From: JAHCHG01 sp965214585
GTDB taxonomy: Bacteria > Acidobacteriota > Blastocatellia > Pyrinomonadales > Pyrinomonadaceae
Assembly (NCBI GenBank): GCA_965214585.1
Contig: OZ243957.1
Location: 4,340,001-4,404,000, forward strand
Direction: 5' to 3'
Length of the DNA: 64,000 nt
The stretch's first letter is position 1, and every line of letters begins with the position of its first letter. Of the stretch, positions 33,430 to 42,555 are shown piece by piece. A program made the translations under genes and the position numbers. The notes under the pieces were generated by a model. It searched no databases and had not been told where the DNA came from. It was given only the letters and a program-made list of their open reading frames with translations.

Positions 33430-34233
33430 TTATCCCAAAGCGTCGAGGCATTCGCCCAAACTTCTCTGCCGGCAAGTGTAGATCGGCATTCCGCGCAGAG
33501 TGAATTTGCTCGCCGTCGTTTCGCGTAATTCTTCGGCTAAAGCCAAAAAATCTTTGGGTTCGTCGGTTTCAAATGAGATTATAAATTCCTGTTCGCTAAA
33601 ACCGAAAGCGTGCGTCAGGTGAATTTTTATATTTCCGAATTTTTTGCCGACCATAAAATTTTCTTCGATCAAACTGATTCGTTCATCGTTTGTTTTCTCA
33701 TACCAATTTGCGTGTTTCGCGCACGGGTAAACAAAATGATATTTTTTCTCGCCGGCGATTATGTGATAACGGTCTTCGATGCTTTCGTGAGCCGTTGGCG
33801 CGATGAACATACGCTTTTTTGTTACCGATAAATAATTGTCGGTTGTTTCTAAAAAACTTCCCAGATTCGTGCGGTAAAGTTTCGCCGTCATTTCCTGAAT
33901 CAGATCGAGCGAACTGCCGATTCGCCAAAACATCAAATCGGCTTTTGAATCGAAACCGACCAGAGAATATGAAAAAAGGAGAAAATTTTCGTTATACTTT
34001 TTAAACGTCGCCCGGAATTCTGTTTTGAAAATCCGCTTCGTTTCCGCATTTAGTTTTCGCCATTCGGGATTGACGCGCAAAAACATAAAATTAACGAATT
34101 GTTTATCAATAACCGGAAATTTATGAGGTTCTTTATTATCGCAGACAAGCCGTAAATTCCCGGCTTCCGCGTCCTTTTTTTCTGATTCCAATAATTCCAT
34201 CGCCGTTAAATCTAAAGTCGGAGCGTTAAACAT
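33430..34233 (-). CDS. Chlorite dismutase-family protein (HemQ-like)
   Basis: 267 residues. 'VNFMFLRVNPEWRKLNAETK' and 'LLFSYSLVGFDSKADLMFWR' are the two halves of the Dyp/Cld ferredoxin-like fold. 'YVFPCAKHANWYE'-type residues (YPCAKHANWYEKTNDER) and the region 'IKIHLTHAFGFSEQEFIISF' match the family, where a His in such a segment binds haem. Relatives include chlorite dismutases and HemQ, the coproheme decarboxylase that makes haem b. No other haem gene is adjacent, so HemQ function is plausible but not proven. It heads a three-gene unit with acyP and apt. Confidence 0.85.
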   Translation of the reverse strand: MFNAPTLDLTAMELLESEKKDAEAGNLRLVCDNKEPHKFPVIDKQFVNFMFLRVNPEWRKLNAETKRIFKTEFRATFKKYNENFLLFSYSLVGFDSKADLMFWRIGSSLDLIQEMTAKLYRTNLGSFLETTDNYLSVTKKRMFIAPTAHESIEDRYHIIAGEKKYHFVYPCAKHANWYEKTNDERISLIEENFMVGKKFGNIKIHLTHAFGFSEQEFIISFETDEPKDFLALAEELRETTASKFTLRGMPIYTCRQRSLGECLDALG

Positions 34234-34345
34234 TCCGCGAAAAATTTTACCTGCTTATTGTGCCAAGTTTTATTAACATTGTCCAAAGCGCAGAATTTCA
34301 GGTTTTGCTATAATCGGAATAAGTTTTGTAAACAAGAGATTATCT

Positions 34346-35176
34346 ATGAAAAGCGAAAATCAAACAAACCACATTCCGCCGTCAACCAAAGGCTGGGTTA
34401 AATTATTAGCCAGAATCGGTTTTATTTCCAAAGGCGTTGTTTATATCACGGTTGGAATTCTCGCCGCGCTTGCCGCATATACGACAAAATCGGAAGCCAG
34501 CGGTTCACGCGGTGCTTTGCGGGCGATTTTTGAACAGCCGTTCGGCAGGTATCTGCTGCTTGCCGTCGCCGTCGGATTATTCGGATATATGATCTGGCGT
34601 TTCGTGCAGGCGTTTGAAGACACCGAAGACAGAGGTTCGGATTGGAAAGGTTATTTTATCAGAAGTTTATATGCGATTGTCGGCGTGATTTACGGAAGTC
34701 TGATCTTTTTTGCCGTCAAATTATTTTTCGATCTGGAAGATTCAAAAGGCGGAAATTCAGCCGCCGAAGATTGGACGGCAACTTTGCTCGCCCAGCCTTT
34801 CGGACAAATTTTGGTCGGTTTGATCGGTTTGGGAATCGTCGGTTTCGCGCTCTTTCAGTTTTACGAAGCATTTACAACAAAATTCCGCAAAAAACTGAAA
34901 ACAAGCGAAATGAGCGAAAGCCTCGAAAAAATCGTCGTCCGCATCGCTCAAATCGGTTTGTCGGCGCGTGGAGTCGTTTTTCTTTTGATCGGAATTTTTC
35001 TAACCAAAGCCGCAATCGAATTTGAACCGGAAACCGCCGAAGGAATCAGAGGTGCGCTCCAAACTCTCGGCGATCAGCCTTACGGCTGGATACTTTTGAG
35101 CGTCGTCGCCGTCGGTCTGATGATTTACGGATTATATATGTTCATTTTCGCAAAATATCGCAAAATTGATGTATAA
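34346..35176 (+). CDS. DUF1206 integral membrane protein
   Basis: 276 residues with six membrane segments arranged as three repeated pairs. Each unit starts with an 'ARIGFISKGVVYITVGILAA'-type helix (residues ~20, ~105 and ~200: IGLSARGVVFLLIGIF), followed by a Gly/Ala-rich turn and 'QPFGRYLLLAVAVGLFGYMI'. This internal triplication is the DUF1206 pattern. The function is unknown. It is a single gene, divergent from the Cld-like gene, with no signal peptide. Confidence 0.88.
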   Translation: MKSENQTNHIPPSTKGWVKLLARIGFISKGVVYITVGILAALAAYTTKSEASGSRGALRAIFEQPFGRYLLLAVAVGLFGYMIWRFVQAFEDTEDRGSDWKGYFIRSLYAIVGVIYGSLIFFAVKLFFDLEDSKGGNSAAEDWTATLLAQPFGQILVGLIGLGIVGFALFQFYEAFTTKFRKKLKTSEMSESLEKIVVRIAQIGLSARGVVFLLIGIFLTKAAIEFEPETAEGIRGALQTLGDQPYGWILLSVVAVGLMIYGLYMFIFAKYRKIDV

Positions 35177-35261
35177 AATATGTATCGGAAGCATTATTTG
35201 ATGCTGTTTTAATTATTTTATTTGATTTACAAAAATTCCCTTTGATGTCAGAATTACATTT

Positions 35262-36128
35262 ATGAAATCGCTTTTCGCCCTTTTAATTTCTATTTTTCTA
35301 TTGAGCTTCTGCGCCTTGGGACAACAGCGACCTTTGATTACGGAAGATGTTGATATTACTCCGCCGGGCGCGATCAACTTGGCTGTCGGAGTTGATTTCA
35401 AGCAAAACGAAAAGTTTCCGCTGTCGGGATTAAAAGGCGATTTAACGCGCGTCGGCGATGTTCGCGTTCGCATCGGTTTGGCTTCCAATGTCGAACTGCA
35501 AATCGAAGGCGTTATCCAAAATTTTCTGGCGGTAAATTCGCAATCGGAAACGTCGCCGATTCCGCTTAATATTGACGGCAGTTCTTCAAACGACGCGGGC
35601 GATTTTGTCTTGGCGGCAAAAATAAAAATATCGAACGAAACGAAAAATCTTCCCGCATTCGGCGCGAAACTCGGTTTTGAACTGCCGAATTCCGACCAAT
35701 CGCGCGGCATCGGAACAAACCAGATAAATGTTTTCGGAAAAATTCTCGTTCAGAAAAAATTTGGCGAGATAAAAGGAAAAGACCCGAAATTTAACGTGTT
35801 CGGCAATCTCGGAATCGGAATTTTGAGCGCACCGCTTGAAGATTTTACGCAAAACGACGTTCTGCTTTACGGTCTGGGCGGAATCGCCCGCGTTACGGAC
35901 AATATAAACATCGTCGGCGAAGTAAACGGGCGCGTCAACACCAGAAGCGGAATCGCGCCTCTCGGAACGGAAAGCCGCGGCGAATTTCGCATCGGAACGC
36001 AGATAAAAGCGTCCGGTTTGCGTTTTGACACCGCCGCCATTTTAGGTTTAACGAAAAACAGCCCGCGAACGGGCGTAACCTTCGGCTTTACTTACGAATC
36101 TCCGAGCATTTTCACTCCTGCCCGATAA
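35262..36128 (+). CDS. Putative outer-membrane beta-barrel protein
   Basis: 288 residues. A signal peptide ends near LSFCALGQQ. The mature part alternates polar and hydrophobic residues in strands separated by Gly/Asn turns (INLAVGVDFKQNEKFPLSG, DVRVRIGLASNVELQIEGVI, FNVFGNLGIGILSAPLED, INIVGEVNGRV), as in MetA/phenol-degradation-type outer-membrane proteins. It ends 'VTFGFTYESPSIFTPAR' and lacks a clear C-terminal Phe. Function unknown. Its last 17 bp overlap the 3' end of convergent thiD. Confidence 0.75.
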   Translation: MKSLFALLISIFLLSFCALGQQRPLITEDVDITPPGAINLAVGVDFKQNEKFPLSGLKGDLTRVGDVRVRIGLASNVELQIEGVIQNFLAVNSQSETSPIPLNIDGSSSNDAGDFVLAAKIKISNETKNLPAFGAKLGFELPNSDQSRGIGTNQINVFGKILVQKKFGEIKGKDPKFNVFGNLGIGILSAPLEDFTQNDVLLYGLGGIARVTDNINIVGEVNGRVNTRSGIAPLGTESRGEFRIGTQIKASGLRFDTAAILGLTKNSPRTGVTFGFTYESPSIFTPAR

Positions 36129-36996
36129 TTTTGCCGTCAATTCCAATCGGCGAATTTCCCTGTCCCAAATTCGGCGCGTTTTTTATTGCTTGGGTTACAA
36201 AATTTTTCGCAGTTTGAACGGATAAACTCAAACCTTTTCCCAAAGCCAGATTCGCACAAATCGCCGCCGCCAGCGCACATCCCGTTCCGTGAGTCGCATC
36301 CGTTTCGATAAATTCCGTTTCCAGAACAATTCTCTCATCCCCGATAAACAGAAAATCCCGCGCCATTTTCTTGTTTTCTCCGACATCCGAACTCCTGAAT
36401 CCCAAATTCCCAATCGAATGTCCGCCTTTTATCAAAACATTTTTCGCGCCCAGATTCTGCATAATTTTCGCCGCTTTTTCGATGTCATTTTCATTTTTGA
36501 TTTCGATCTTTGCGATTCTTTCGGCTTCGGGCAAATTCGGCGTAACGATTCGGGCAAGCGGAAATAGTTTGTCAATCAAAATGCGAAGCGCGTGATCGTC
36601 AATCAGATCGTAACCGGAAGTCGAGCGCACGACGGGATCAACCACCAGATTTCGCAATTTATTTTCCTTGATTATCCGCGCCGCTTCTTCGATAACTTCC
36701 TTGGTCGGAAGCATTCCCGTTTTCAAAGCGGAAATTTGAAAATCTTCAATTATCGGCTCGAACTGCCCGCGAATCGAATTTTGCGTCTGATGAATCGCGC
36801 CGAAAACTTTGGTCGTATTTTGAAAAGTCAGCGAAGAAATAACAACGGCTGCAAAACAGCCGAAACTCGTAAAAGTCTTGACATCGGCGACAATTCCCGC
36901 GCCGCCCGACGGATCGAGTCCGGCGATTGTCAAACAAACAGGCGGCGCGGAAATTGCGGAGTCTGGATTGCGGATTGCGGATTTTAATTCGTTCAT
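36112..36996 (-). CDS. thiD: Hydroxymethylpyrimidine/phosphomethylpyrimidine kinase
   Basis: 294 residues. The ribokinase-type signatures are 'LTIAGLDPSGGAGIVADVKTF', with the substrate pocket, and 'DATHGTGCALAAAICANLAL', with the catalytic Asp/Gly anion hole. It phosphorylates HMP twice for thiamine synthesis. The extra N-terminus (NELKSAIRNPDSAISAPP) is encoded by near-tandem CGCAATC words and is probably not conserved. On the same strand, thiE lies upstream but is now separated by IS copy 2 and a ~350-bp palindromic region. No thiamine-pyrophosphate riboswitch is seen. Confidence 0.95.
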   Translation of the reverse strand: MNELKSAIRNPDSAISAPPVCLTIAGLDPSGGAGIVADVKTFTSFGCFAAVVISSLTFQNTTKVFGAIHQTQNSIRGQFEPIIEDFQISALKTGMLPTKEVIEEAARIIKENKLRNLVVDPVVRSTSGYDLIDDHALRILIDKLFPLARIVTPNLPEAERIAKIEIKNENDIEKAAKIMQNLGAKNVLIKGGHSIGNLGFRSSDVGENKKMARDFLFIGDERIVLETEFIETDATHGTGCALAAAICANLALGKGLSLSVQTAKNFVTQAIKNAPNLGQGNSPIGIDGKIIGQE

Positions 36997-37023
36997 TTTA
37001 ATTTTTGTAGATTTTTTTCCGTA

Positions 37024-37328
37024 AGAGTAACGCCTTATGATCTTTGAAAATTAAATGCCGCAATAAGTCAGCCATCGAAGATGGCGACAGCGTAAAGCCT
37101 AGCGTGAAGCGTAGCGGAACGCTAGGTCATTGAAACATATAGATTTAGAGCTATCGAAGATAGCGACAGCCGTTTGTTCTGTCGCCCGTTATCACGGGCT
37201 GTAATTTTATTTTTAACTTGACCTAGCTCTCACGAGCTAGGCTTTATGCTGCCGCCCGTTATCACGGGCTAAAACGGATGAATCATTTTTTTACGGTATT
37301 TATTTTTCAAAGACCATTAGGCGTGAAC
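37024..37328. repeat. Compound palindromic region between thiE and thiD (left part)
   Basis: Contains several hairpins: GCCATCGAAGATGGC, CCTAGCGTGAAGCGTAGCGG, CGCCCGTTATCACGGGCTG (twice, at ~37180 and ~37243) and CTAGCTCTCACGAGCTAG. Its outermost arm AGAGTAACGCCTT (37024-37036) pairs with AAGGCGTTACTCT at 38758-38770, beyond IS copy 2, so the IS has split one large palindrome. Confidence 0.75.
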
Positions 37329-38719
37329 CATTAGTTTCTACACAAGTCTAAAGGTTCTTTGATAATATCAGAAAGTATGAAATAAAAGTTCCGAATTTAG
37401 AACCACGTCTGCAAAGACGTTATAAAATGCTGGTGCGACAACATTTAAGTCTATCACAATCGGTGGCGAGCGGGTTACGTGCCTTGCCAAAAACAAAAGA
37501 GCCGTTTGCGGCAGCACAGGCGGCGTGGCGTTTTTTTGCTAATGAACGAGTTAGTTTGCCTTCTTTGGCAGAACCTCTGATTGATTATGCCGGGCAGGTA
37601 AGTGATTCTAAAGTCAATAGATATGCACTTGTGATGCACGATTTTAGCGATCTAAACTATACGACTCACGAGAGCAAAGCCGATCGGATCAGATTATGTA
37701 ATAATTTGGAGCAGGGCTATTTTTTGCAAAGTGCATTGCTGGTGTCTGACATCGAAGGCGAACCGTTAGCACCGCTTTACATTGGCTTGGAAGCCGACGA
37801 TGGAGTGCATTCATCAAGACGCGAAAAGCCTTTGCCGCGTCGTCGGCAATTAGATGAATTAAACAGGACATTCGGCTATGTCGAAGGACTCGGATTAGCC
37901 AAGCCGTGTGTTCACATAGTTGACAGACAAGCCGATTCTCTGCTTCATTTGAGGAGATTTATCAGATGCGGAAGGCAGTTCGTGATTCGTTCAAATGATG
38001 TTCGGCGAGTGAAATTAGGCGAGGAGAGTTTGCTGCTCAAGGAAGTCGAAGAGCGAATCAAGGAAGATTTTCAATATGTTCGGGAAGTCAAGTATCCGGG
38101 ACGCAAAGCGTTTCAGTATGTCGCTGAAACGGAGGTTGTGTTGGATCGAATAGGACGCACGAAACGTCCAACCAAAGAGCAGCCCGATAAGCGAAAGTTA
38201 ATCAAAGGAAAGCCGATCAGATTGAGATATGTGTTATCTGAGGTGCGGGATAAAAAAGGCAAAGTCTTGGCGGTTTGGCGGTTATGGACGAATGTTCAAA
38301 GGCAAGTAAAAGCAGAAGAGATTGCCCTTTGGTATTACTGGCGATGGCGAATCGAGAGTTTCTTCAAGTTGCTCAAAAGAGGCGGACAGCATTTGGAACA
38401 ATGGCAACAAGAATCGGCACAAGCAATCGCCAAACGGTTGATGATAGTCGCACAAGTCTGCGTGATCGTCTGGGCATTAGCAGCATCCAAAGAAGAAAAA
38501 GCAAAGGAGCTAAGAAAGTTTTTAATCAGACTAAGCGGCAGACTAATGAAACGCGGAGTTGAATACACAATTCCGGCACTACTCGCCGGAATGTGGCAGT
38601 TTCTAACGCTAATAGATGTGTTAGAAAGCTATACGACGGCAGAACTAGAAGAAATAACCAAAGAGTTTTTACAAATAATCGGTTCGCAAACAGATTTTAA
38701 AGATGTGTAGAAACTAATG
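37329..38719 (+). mobile_element. IS4-family insertion sequence, copy 2
   Basis: 1391 bp, apparently identical to copy 1 and in the same orientation. It is flanked by the direct repeat GGCGTGAAC (37320-37328 and 38720-38728). The restored target GGCGT-GA-ACGCC is again a short palindrome. Confidence 0.93.
37427..38710 (+). CDS. IS4-family DDE transposase (copy 2)
   Basis: The 427-residue product is identical to copy 1, including both catalytic Asp residues (VMHDFSDLNY, HIVDRQADS) and the Y-(2)-R-(3)-E-(6)-K signature. The element lies antisense between thiE and thiD. It is probably transcribed against the thi genes, if at all. Confidence 0.95.
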   Translation: MLVRQHLSLSQSVASGLRALPKTKEPFAAAQAAWRFFANERVSLPSLAEPLIDYAGQVSDSKVNRYALVMHDFSDLNYTTHESKADRIRLCNNLEQGYFLQSALLVSDIEGEPLAPLYIGLEADDGVHSSRREKPLPRRRQLDELNRTFGYVEGLGLAKPCVHIVDRQADSLLHLRRFIRCGRQFVIRSNDVRRVKLGEESLLLKEVEERIKEDFQYVREVKYPGRKAFQYVAETEVVLDRIGRTKRPTKEQPDKRKLIKGKPIRLRYVLSEVRDKKGKVLAVWRLWTNVQRQVKAEEIALWYYWRWRIESFFKLLKRGGQHLEQWQQESAQAIAKRLMIVAQVCVIVWALAASKEEKAKELRKFLIRLSGRLMKRGVEYTIPALLAGMWQFLTLIDVLESYTTAELEEITKEFLQIIGSQTDFKDV

Positions 38720-38779
38720 GGCGTGAACGCCTGGCTTTGCCGGCGTTTTCACCACTAAAGGCGTTACTCTTGCTATATA

Positions 38780-39424
38780 TCAATTCTTAAACGGCTCTAA
38801 GTAAAGAAAATTTTCTTCATTATTCAAAAAACGAATTGCGGCAAAACCGCTTGCGCCGTTTACCAAAACTTCTTTGTAATTTGTTTCATCAATTCCGCCG
38901 AGCGCGACGACTGGAAAAGGTTTTAATTTTTCGCAGACTTCGCGCAATTTTTCAAAGCCCTGCGGTTTGCCGCTTTTTGAAGGCGTTTTAAAAATCGGGC
39001 TGAAAGTTACAAAATCTGCCATTTGCTCTTTCGCCGACTGCGCTTCTGCAATTGTATGAGTTGAAACGCCGATTATAAAATCCGCCGGAAAATGTCTGCG
39101 GATTATTCGGGCGGAAATTGATTCGGAAGTTAAATGAACGCCGTCCGAATTTGCCGCCAGAGCGATGTCGGCGCGGTCATTTACGAGAATTTTCGTATTT
39201 GATTTTTTGGCGATTTCAGAGGCTTTCCGCGTAATTTCAAAAATTAATTTCGCGCTCAGTTTCTTTTCACGAATCTGAATCAGGGAAACATTTTTTTCAA
39301 CCGCAAATTTTATAATTTCAAGAGTTTGCAAAGATTTTTCGGTAAAATTTTCGCTTGTCATTTCGCCGTCGGTAATCAGATAAACAAGCGGACGCGAAAT
39401 ATATAAATTCTTTCTGTTCGTCAT
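38780..39424 (-). CDS. thiE: Thiamine-phosphate synthase
   Basis: 214 residues. The TIM-barrel signs are LVYLITDGE, the 'VSLIQIREKKLSA' substrate segment, 'ILVNDRADIALAANSDGVHL', 'IGVSTHTIAEAQSA', 'DFVTFSPIFKTPSKSGKPQG' with the phosphate loop, and 'VVALGGIDETNYKEVL'. It joins HMP-pyrophosphate to the thiazole phosphate. It follows a small membrane-protein gene by 65 bp on the same strand. thiD, its natural partner, is downstream beyond the IS. No riboswitch is recognised in 39425-39489. Confidence 0.95.
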   Translation of the reverse strand: MTNRKNLYISRPLVYLITDGEMTSENFTEKSLQTLEIIKFAVEKNVSLIQIREKKLSAKLIFEITRKASEIAKKSNTKILVNDRADIALAANSDGVHLTSESISARIIRRHFPADFIIGVSTHTIAEAQSAKEQMADFVTFSPIFKTPSKSGKPQGFEKLREVCEKLKPFPVVALGGIDETNYKEVLVNGASGFAAIRFLNNEENFLYLEPFKN

Positions 39425-39489
39425 TTATCACTTTTCAACACAGGCGGTAAAAATTAAAAACAACCGTAAATTGCCAACGGAAAACCACA

Positions 39490-39792
39490 TCACTTCTCGC
39501 TTTTTACCTGCTTACCCTCGATCATTTTGACGCTTTCCTTAAAATGAGCCATTTCCCAGAAAGCGATAAACAAATTCAAAACTCCCAAACCCGTAACCGC
39601 GCCGCGCACCCAGCCCGACGAAATCGTTTTCTGCAAAAACGGCATTCCCGTTTTCTGTGCGGCGACGACCAGCAGATAATTATCGCCCCAATCGCCGAGT
39701 ATTCCGAAATTTATCCACGGCAAAAGCGTCAGAGCGATTCCGATTTGCAGACACAAAATTATAAAAATAATGACGGTAAGTTTTGCAACCAT
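39490..39792 (-). CDS. Small membrane protein, function unknown
   Basis: 100 residues with two membrane segments: residues 3-25 (AKLTVIIFIILCLQIGIALT) and ~64-82 (GAVTGLGVLNLFIAFWEMA). Between them is a conserved-looking 'LPWINFGILGDWGDNYLLVV' loop. The tail is short and Lys-rich. No family recognised. It lies between the TPR gene (58 bp) and thiE (65 bp) on the same strand and may be co-transcribed with them. Confidence 0.65.
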   Translation of the reverse strand: MVAKLTVIIFIILCLQIGIALTLLPWINFGILGDWGDNYLLVVAAQKTGMPFLQKTISSGWVRGAVTGLGVLNLFIAFWEMAHFKESVKMIEGKQVKSEK

Positions 39793-39850
39793 ACCGTCCG
39801 ATTATAACTCAATCTTTTTCAGATAAACAAATTGTTTTTTGATTTGCGGA

Positions 39851-42118
39851 TTATTCGCCGTTTAATTTTTCGATTCTCGCAGTAATATCTCTGTAATCCA
39901 CATCAAAAGCGTAGATTTTTTCAAAGTATTCGAGAGCTTTTTCTTCATCGCCGCCCATTTCGTAAGCGTTGGCGATTTCATACCAAACGCCTTGTTTTTC
40001 TTCGTTCGAGAGGTCTTCCGTTTCAAGCGTTCGTTTAAACCACATTATGGCGATAGTCGGCATTTTCTTTTCGACGAAGCAATGTCCCAAAAGATTAGAG
40101 CAGCGAAAAAAACGGCGCGTTCCGTCGTTTACCTGCACCGAATTTATTGCGTCCTGATATTCCCTGATGGCATCTTCCAGCAAGCCCATTTCCTGATAAG
40201 CGACTGCCAGATGATAATACGTTTCGTGATCGCCTTGTGCCTGCTCTGAATTTAATTCGTCCAAACCGAGTTCGCTGCGAAGATCGTTAAATTGAATCGA
40301 GTTTTCCGAGTTTTGCGGATTTTCGGAAGTTATAATTTCGGCGGTTGAAACAAATTCTTCGCTGATTTCAGAATTTAATACTTCTACTTCAAAAGCAATT
40401 GGAGTGTCAGAGTCTTCAAAGGATTCTTCGGCTGATACAGGTTTTTCGTTTGAAGCCTCCGCCGGAGAATCGCTTAATTTTCCGCGCAGTTTATTGATAA
40501 CGAAACGATTGCCGAATTCTTCTTCCAAAGCGTCCAGAGATTTTACAGCCAAATCCGTGTAACCTTGTTCGATGTAAAATTCTATGCTGTCAATTTCCTT
40601 TTCGAGTTTTAACTGCTCCGACATCGGAAGTGCGGATTCTCCGTTTTCAGACGGCGGCGAATCTTCAGACGAGTTTTCCGCATCGCCGAACATTTCGGCT
40701 TCTACATCCTGATTGTGAAACTCGAATTCCGCATTCGTTTCCAGATCGGTTTCCGCGATTATATTGTCGGTTTCAACGTCGTATGCGCCGCCGCTTTCGT
40801 CGTATTTGAATTCACCGCTGAATTTTTCAAAATCTTCAACAAATTGCTCTGTTTCTTCGTTTTGATTATTTTCATCGGACGAAAATGTTTCAAAATCGGA
40901 AACTTTTTGCGTTTGTTCCGCCGACTGCGGAATTTCGTCTTCAAAACCGTAGAGACTTTTTAATTCCTGCATTCGTTCCGGGTATGAAGTTTCGTGCGGC
41001 GAGATCAATATCAACTGCATCAGAGCGTTTTTTTCGATTTCGGGAAGATCGCCGAGCCGTGCGCTTTCCGCCAGACGTTCGAGCGATTCTTTTAATCCGG
41101 CTTCGTCGCGCTGCCAATTGTTGTATCTGACGAGAAGCTGCAAAGCGTCGAGTTGTTCGGGATTTCTGGCTAAAATTTCGTTTGTCCAGTCGAGAAAATC
41201 TTCGGATTGTCCGCCGACAAGCAAATGTTCGGAAGACATCAAAAGAATCCTCGCCGCCGAATCCAGATCATTTTCCTTCAGATAAATTTTTACCAAATCC
41301 AGAAATTTCGGGTAATTTGCCGGTTCTTGTTCGACCAGATTTATAACCGACTGCTCCGCCGCTTTCGGATCGTTCATATCCATCTGACATTCGATCAGCA
41401 AATGCAGAATGTCGCGGTTATACGGCTGCTCTTGCAAAATAGACTGCAAATTTTCCGCCGCTTCATCGGCGCAGCCTAAATTGATCTGCGCTTTGACTAT
41501 TCCGTTTAAGGCTCTCAGATCGTGCTGGCGAACTTCCAGAGCTTTGGAAAACGCTTCCAAAGCGGACTCGTAATTTTCTTTTTTATTAAATCTGATTCCC
41601 GCTTCAACGTAAGCGTCAACCGCTTCGTCCTTCATATTTTCCTGCTTTGACGCTTCGGCGATCATCAGCAGAAATTCGATGTTGTCAGGATCGAGATCGG
41701 CGATTTTTTTCCAGATTTCCAGAGCTTTGAGTTTATCGCCGCTTTTTTCGTATTTTTCCGCGAGTTTTTTATAATGAGAACGCGCTTCCGCAACCGAACC
41801 TTTCATTTGATACAGATGAGCGAGTTTTTCGGAAATTTCAGCCGAATCCGGTTCGAGGCGCGAAATTTTGTTGTAAATGGCGATGGCTTTGTGCGCGAAT
41901 CCCTGATTGTTATAATGCTCGGCGACCAGTTTATAACAGCCGACGGCTTCTCTCTCGTCCGAGTTCTTGACATACAAATCGCCAAGCGTGTTCAGAGTGT
42001 TGAAATCTCTCGGATCGCTTTCGGTAATGCGTTTATACTCGTTGATCGCCGCACGGATTTTCCCTTGCGACATAAATTTTTCAGCACTTCGCATTGCTTT
42101 TATTTTGTCGAAACTCAT
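39851..42118 (-). CDS. Large cytoplasmic TPR protein
   Basis: 755 residues without signal peptide or membrane segment. The first ~380 residues are a continuous TPR array (INEYKRITESDPRDFNTLNT; AIAIYNKISRLEPDSAEISE; ALEIWKKIADLDPDNIEFLL). A very acidic, Asn/Ser-rich linker follows (~400-610). The C-terminus has more TPRs (DHETYYHLAVAYQEMGLLED; ALEYFEKIYAFDVDYRDITA) joined to a helical segment that starts LEKEIDSIEFYIEQGYTDLA. Similar proteins accompany gliding/social motility or type IV pili systems in other phyla, but no partner is present here, so the function is open. It uses an ATG start. Confidence 0.82.
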   Translation of the reverse strand: MSFDKIKAMRSAEKFMSQGKIRAAINEYKRITESDPRDFNTLNTLGDLYVKNSDEREAVGCYKLVAEHYNNQGFAHKAIAIYNKISRLEPDSAEISEKLAHLYQMKGSVAEARSHYKKLAEKYEKSGDKLKALEIWKKIADLDPDNIEFLLMIAEASKQENMKDEAVDAYVEAGIRFNKKENYESALEAFSKALEVRQHDLRALNGIVKAQINLGCADEAAENLQSILQEQPYNRDILHLLIECQMDMNDPKAAEQSVINLVEQEPANYPKFLDLVKIYLKENDLDSAARILLMSSEHLLVGGQSEDFLDWTNEILARNPEQLDALQLLVRYNNWQRDEAGLKESLERLAESARLGDLPEIEKNALMQLILISPHETSYPERMQELKSLYGFEDEIPQSAEQTQKVSDFETFSSDENNQNEETEQFVEDFEKFSGEFKYDESGGAYDVETDNIIAETDLETNAEFEFHNQDVEAEMFGDAENSSEDSPPSENGESALPMSEQLKLEKEIDSIEFYIEQGYTDLAVKSLDALEEEFGNRFVINKLRGKLSDSPAEASNEKPVSAEESFEDSDTPIAFEVEVLNSEISEEFVSTAEIITSENPQNSENSIQFNDLRSELGLDELNSEQAQGDHETYYHLAVAYQEMGLLEDAIREYQDAINSVQVNDGTRRFFRCSNLLGHCFVEKKMPTIAIMWFKRTLETEDLSNEEKQGVWYEIANAYEMGGDEEKALEYFEKIYAFDVDYRDITARIEKLNGE

Positions 42119-42155
42119 CGTGTTCTGTTTTCCTATTTAGTTGTAGTTAATAAAC

Positions 42156-42346
42156 CTGAGAAGCTATTTGGAAACTCGGAAAAAACGTAACGCCGGCATC
42201 TTGCCGGCAGTCTTGGTGGCATCTTGCCGCCAGTTCGAGCGTTATTTACCCGAATTTACGGGAAAAGCAGATAAATTTGGCGGCTGGAAGCCACCAAGAC
42301 TGCCGGCTGGAAGCCTGCGATACAATTATTCAAACAGCTTCTGAGA
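42156..42346. repeat. Family C inverted repeat, copy C4
   Basis: Ends CTGAGAAGCTATTTGG / CAAACAGCTTCTGAG. Left arm AACGCCGGC, right arm ATCGCAGGC, loop +. The remaining 42347-42555 is AT-rich without a recognised feature. Confidence 0.9.
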
Positions 42347-42555
42347 GATAGTCAAATCGTTTTGCGGGTTATTGCCTGCCGCCGTCAGCGGCATAATTTG
42401 CTTTTATAAAACTAACACGGGCGAACAAAAGTTGTCAACAAATTTAAACAATGTTTGCGGCAAGTTTGCTGTTTTATAAAAATTCGTATTTTTGATTTTT
42501 TGATTCGGTTTATTTAATCTTGATATGAAGTTGAAAAAAAATTTCCGAAATTATT

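Noticed and set aside
37310..37335. CCATTAG repeated just left of IS copy 2 as evidence of a second IS end
   Set aside because: Only about seven bases match and the rest of the terminal repeat is absent, so chance is likely.
39425..39489. Possible thiamine-pyrophosphate riboswitch before thiE
   Set aside because: No CUGAGA or ACCUGA-type core in this short gap.
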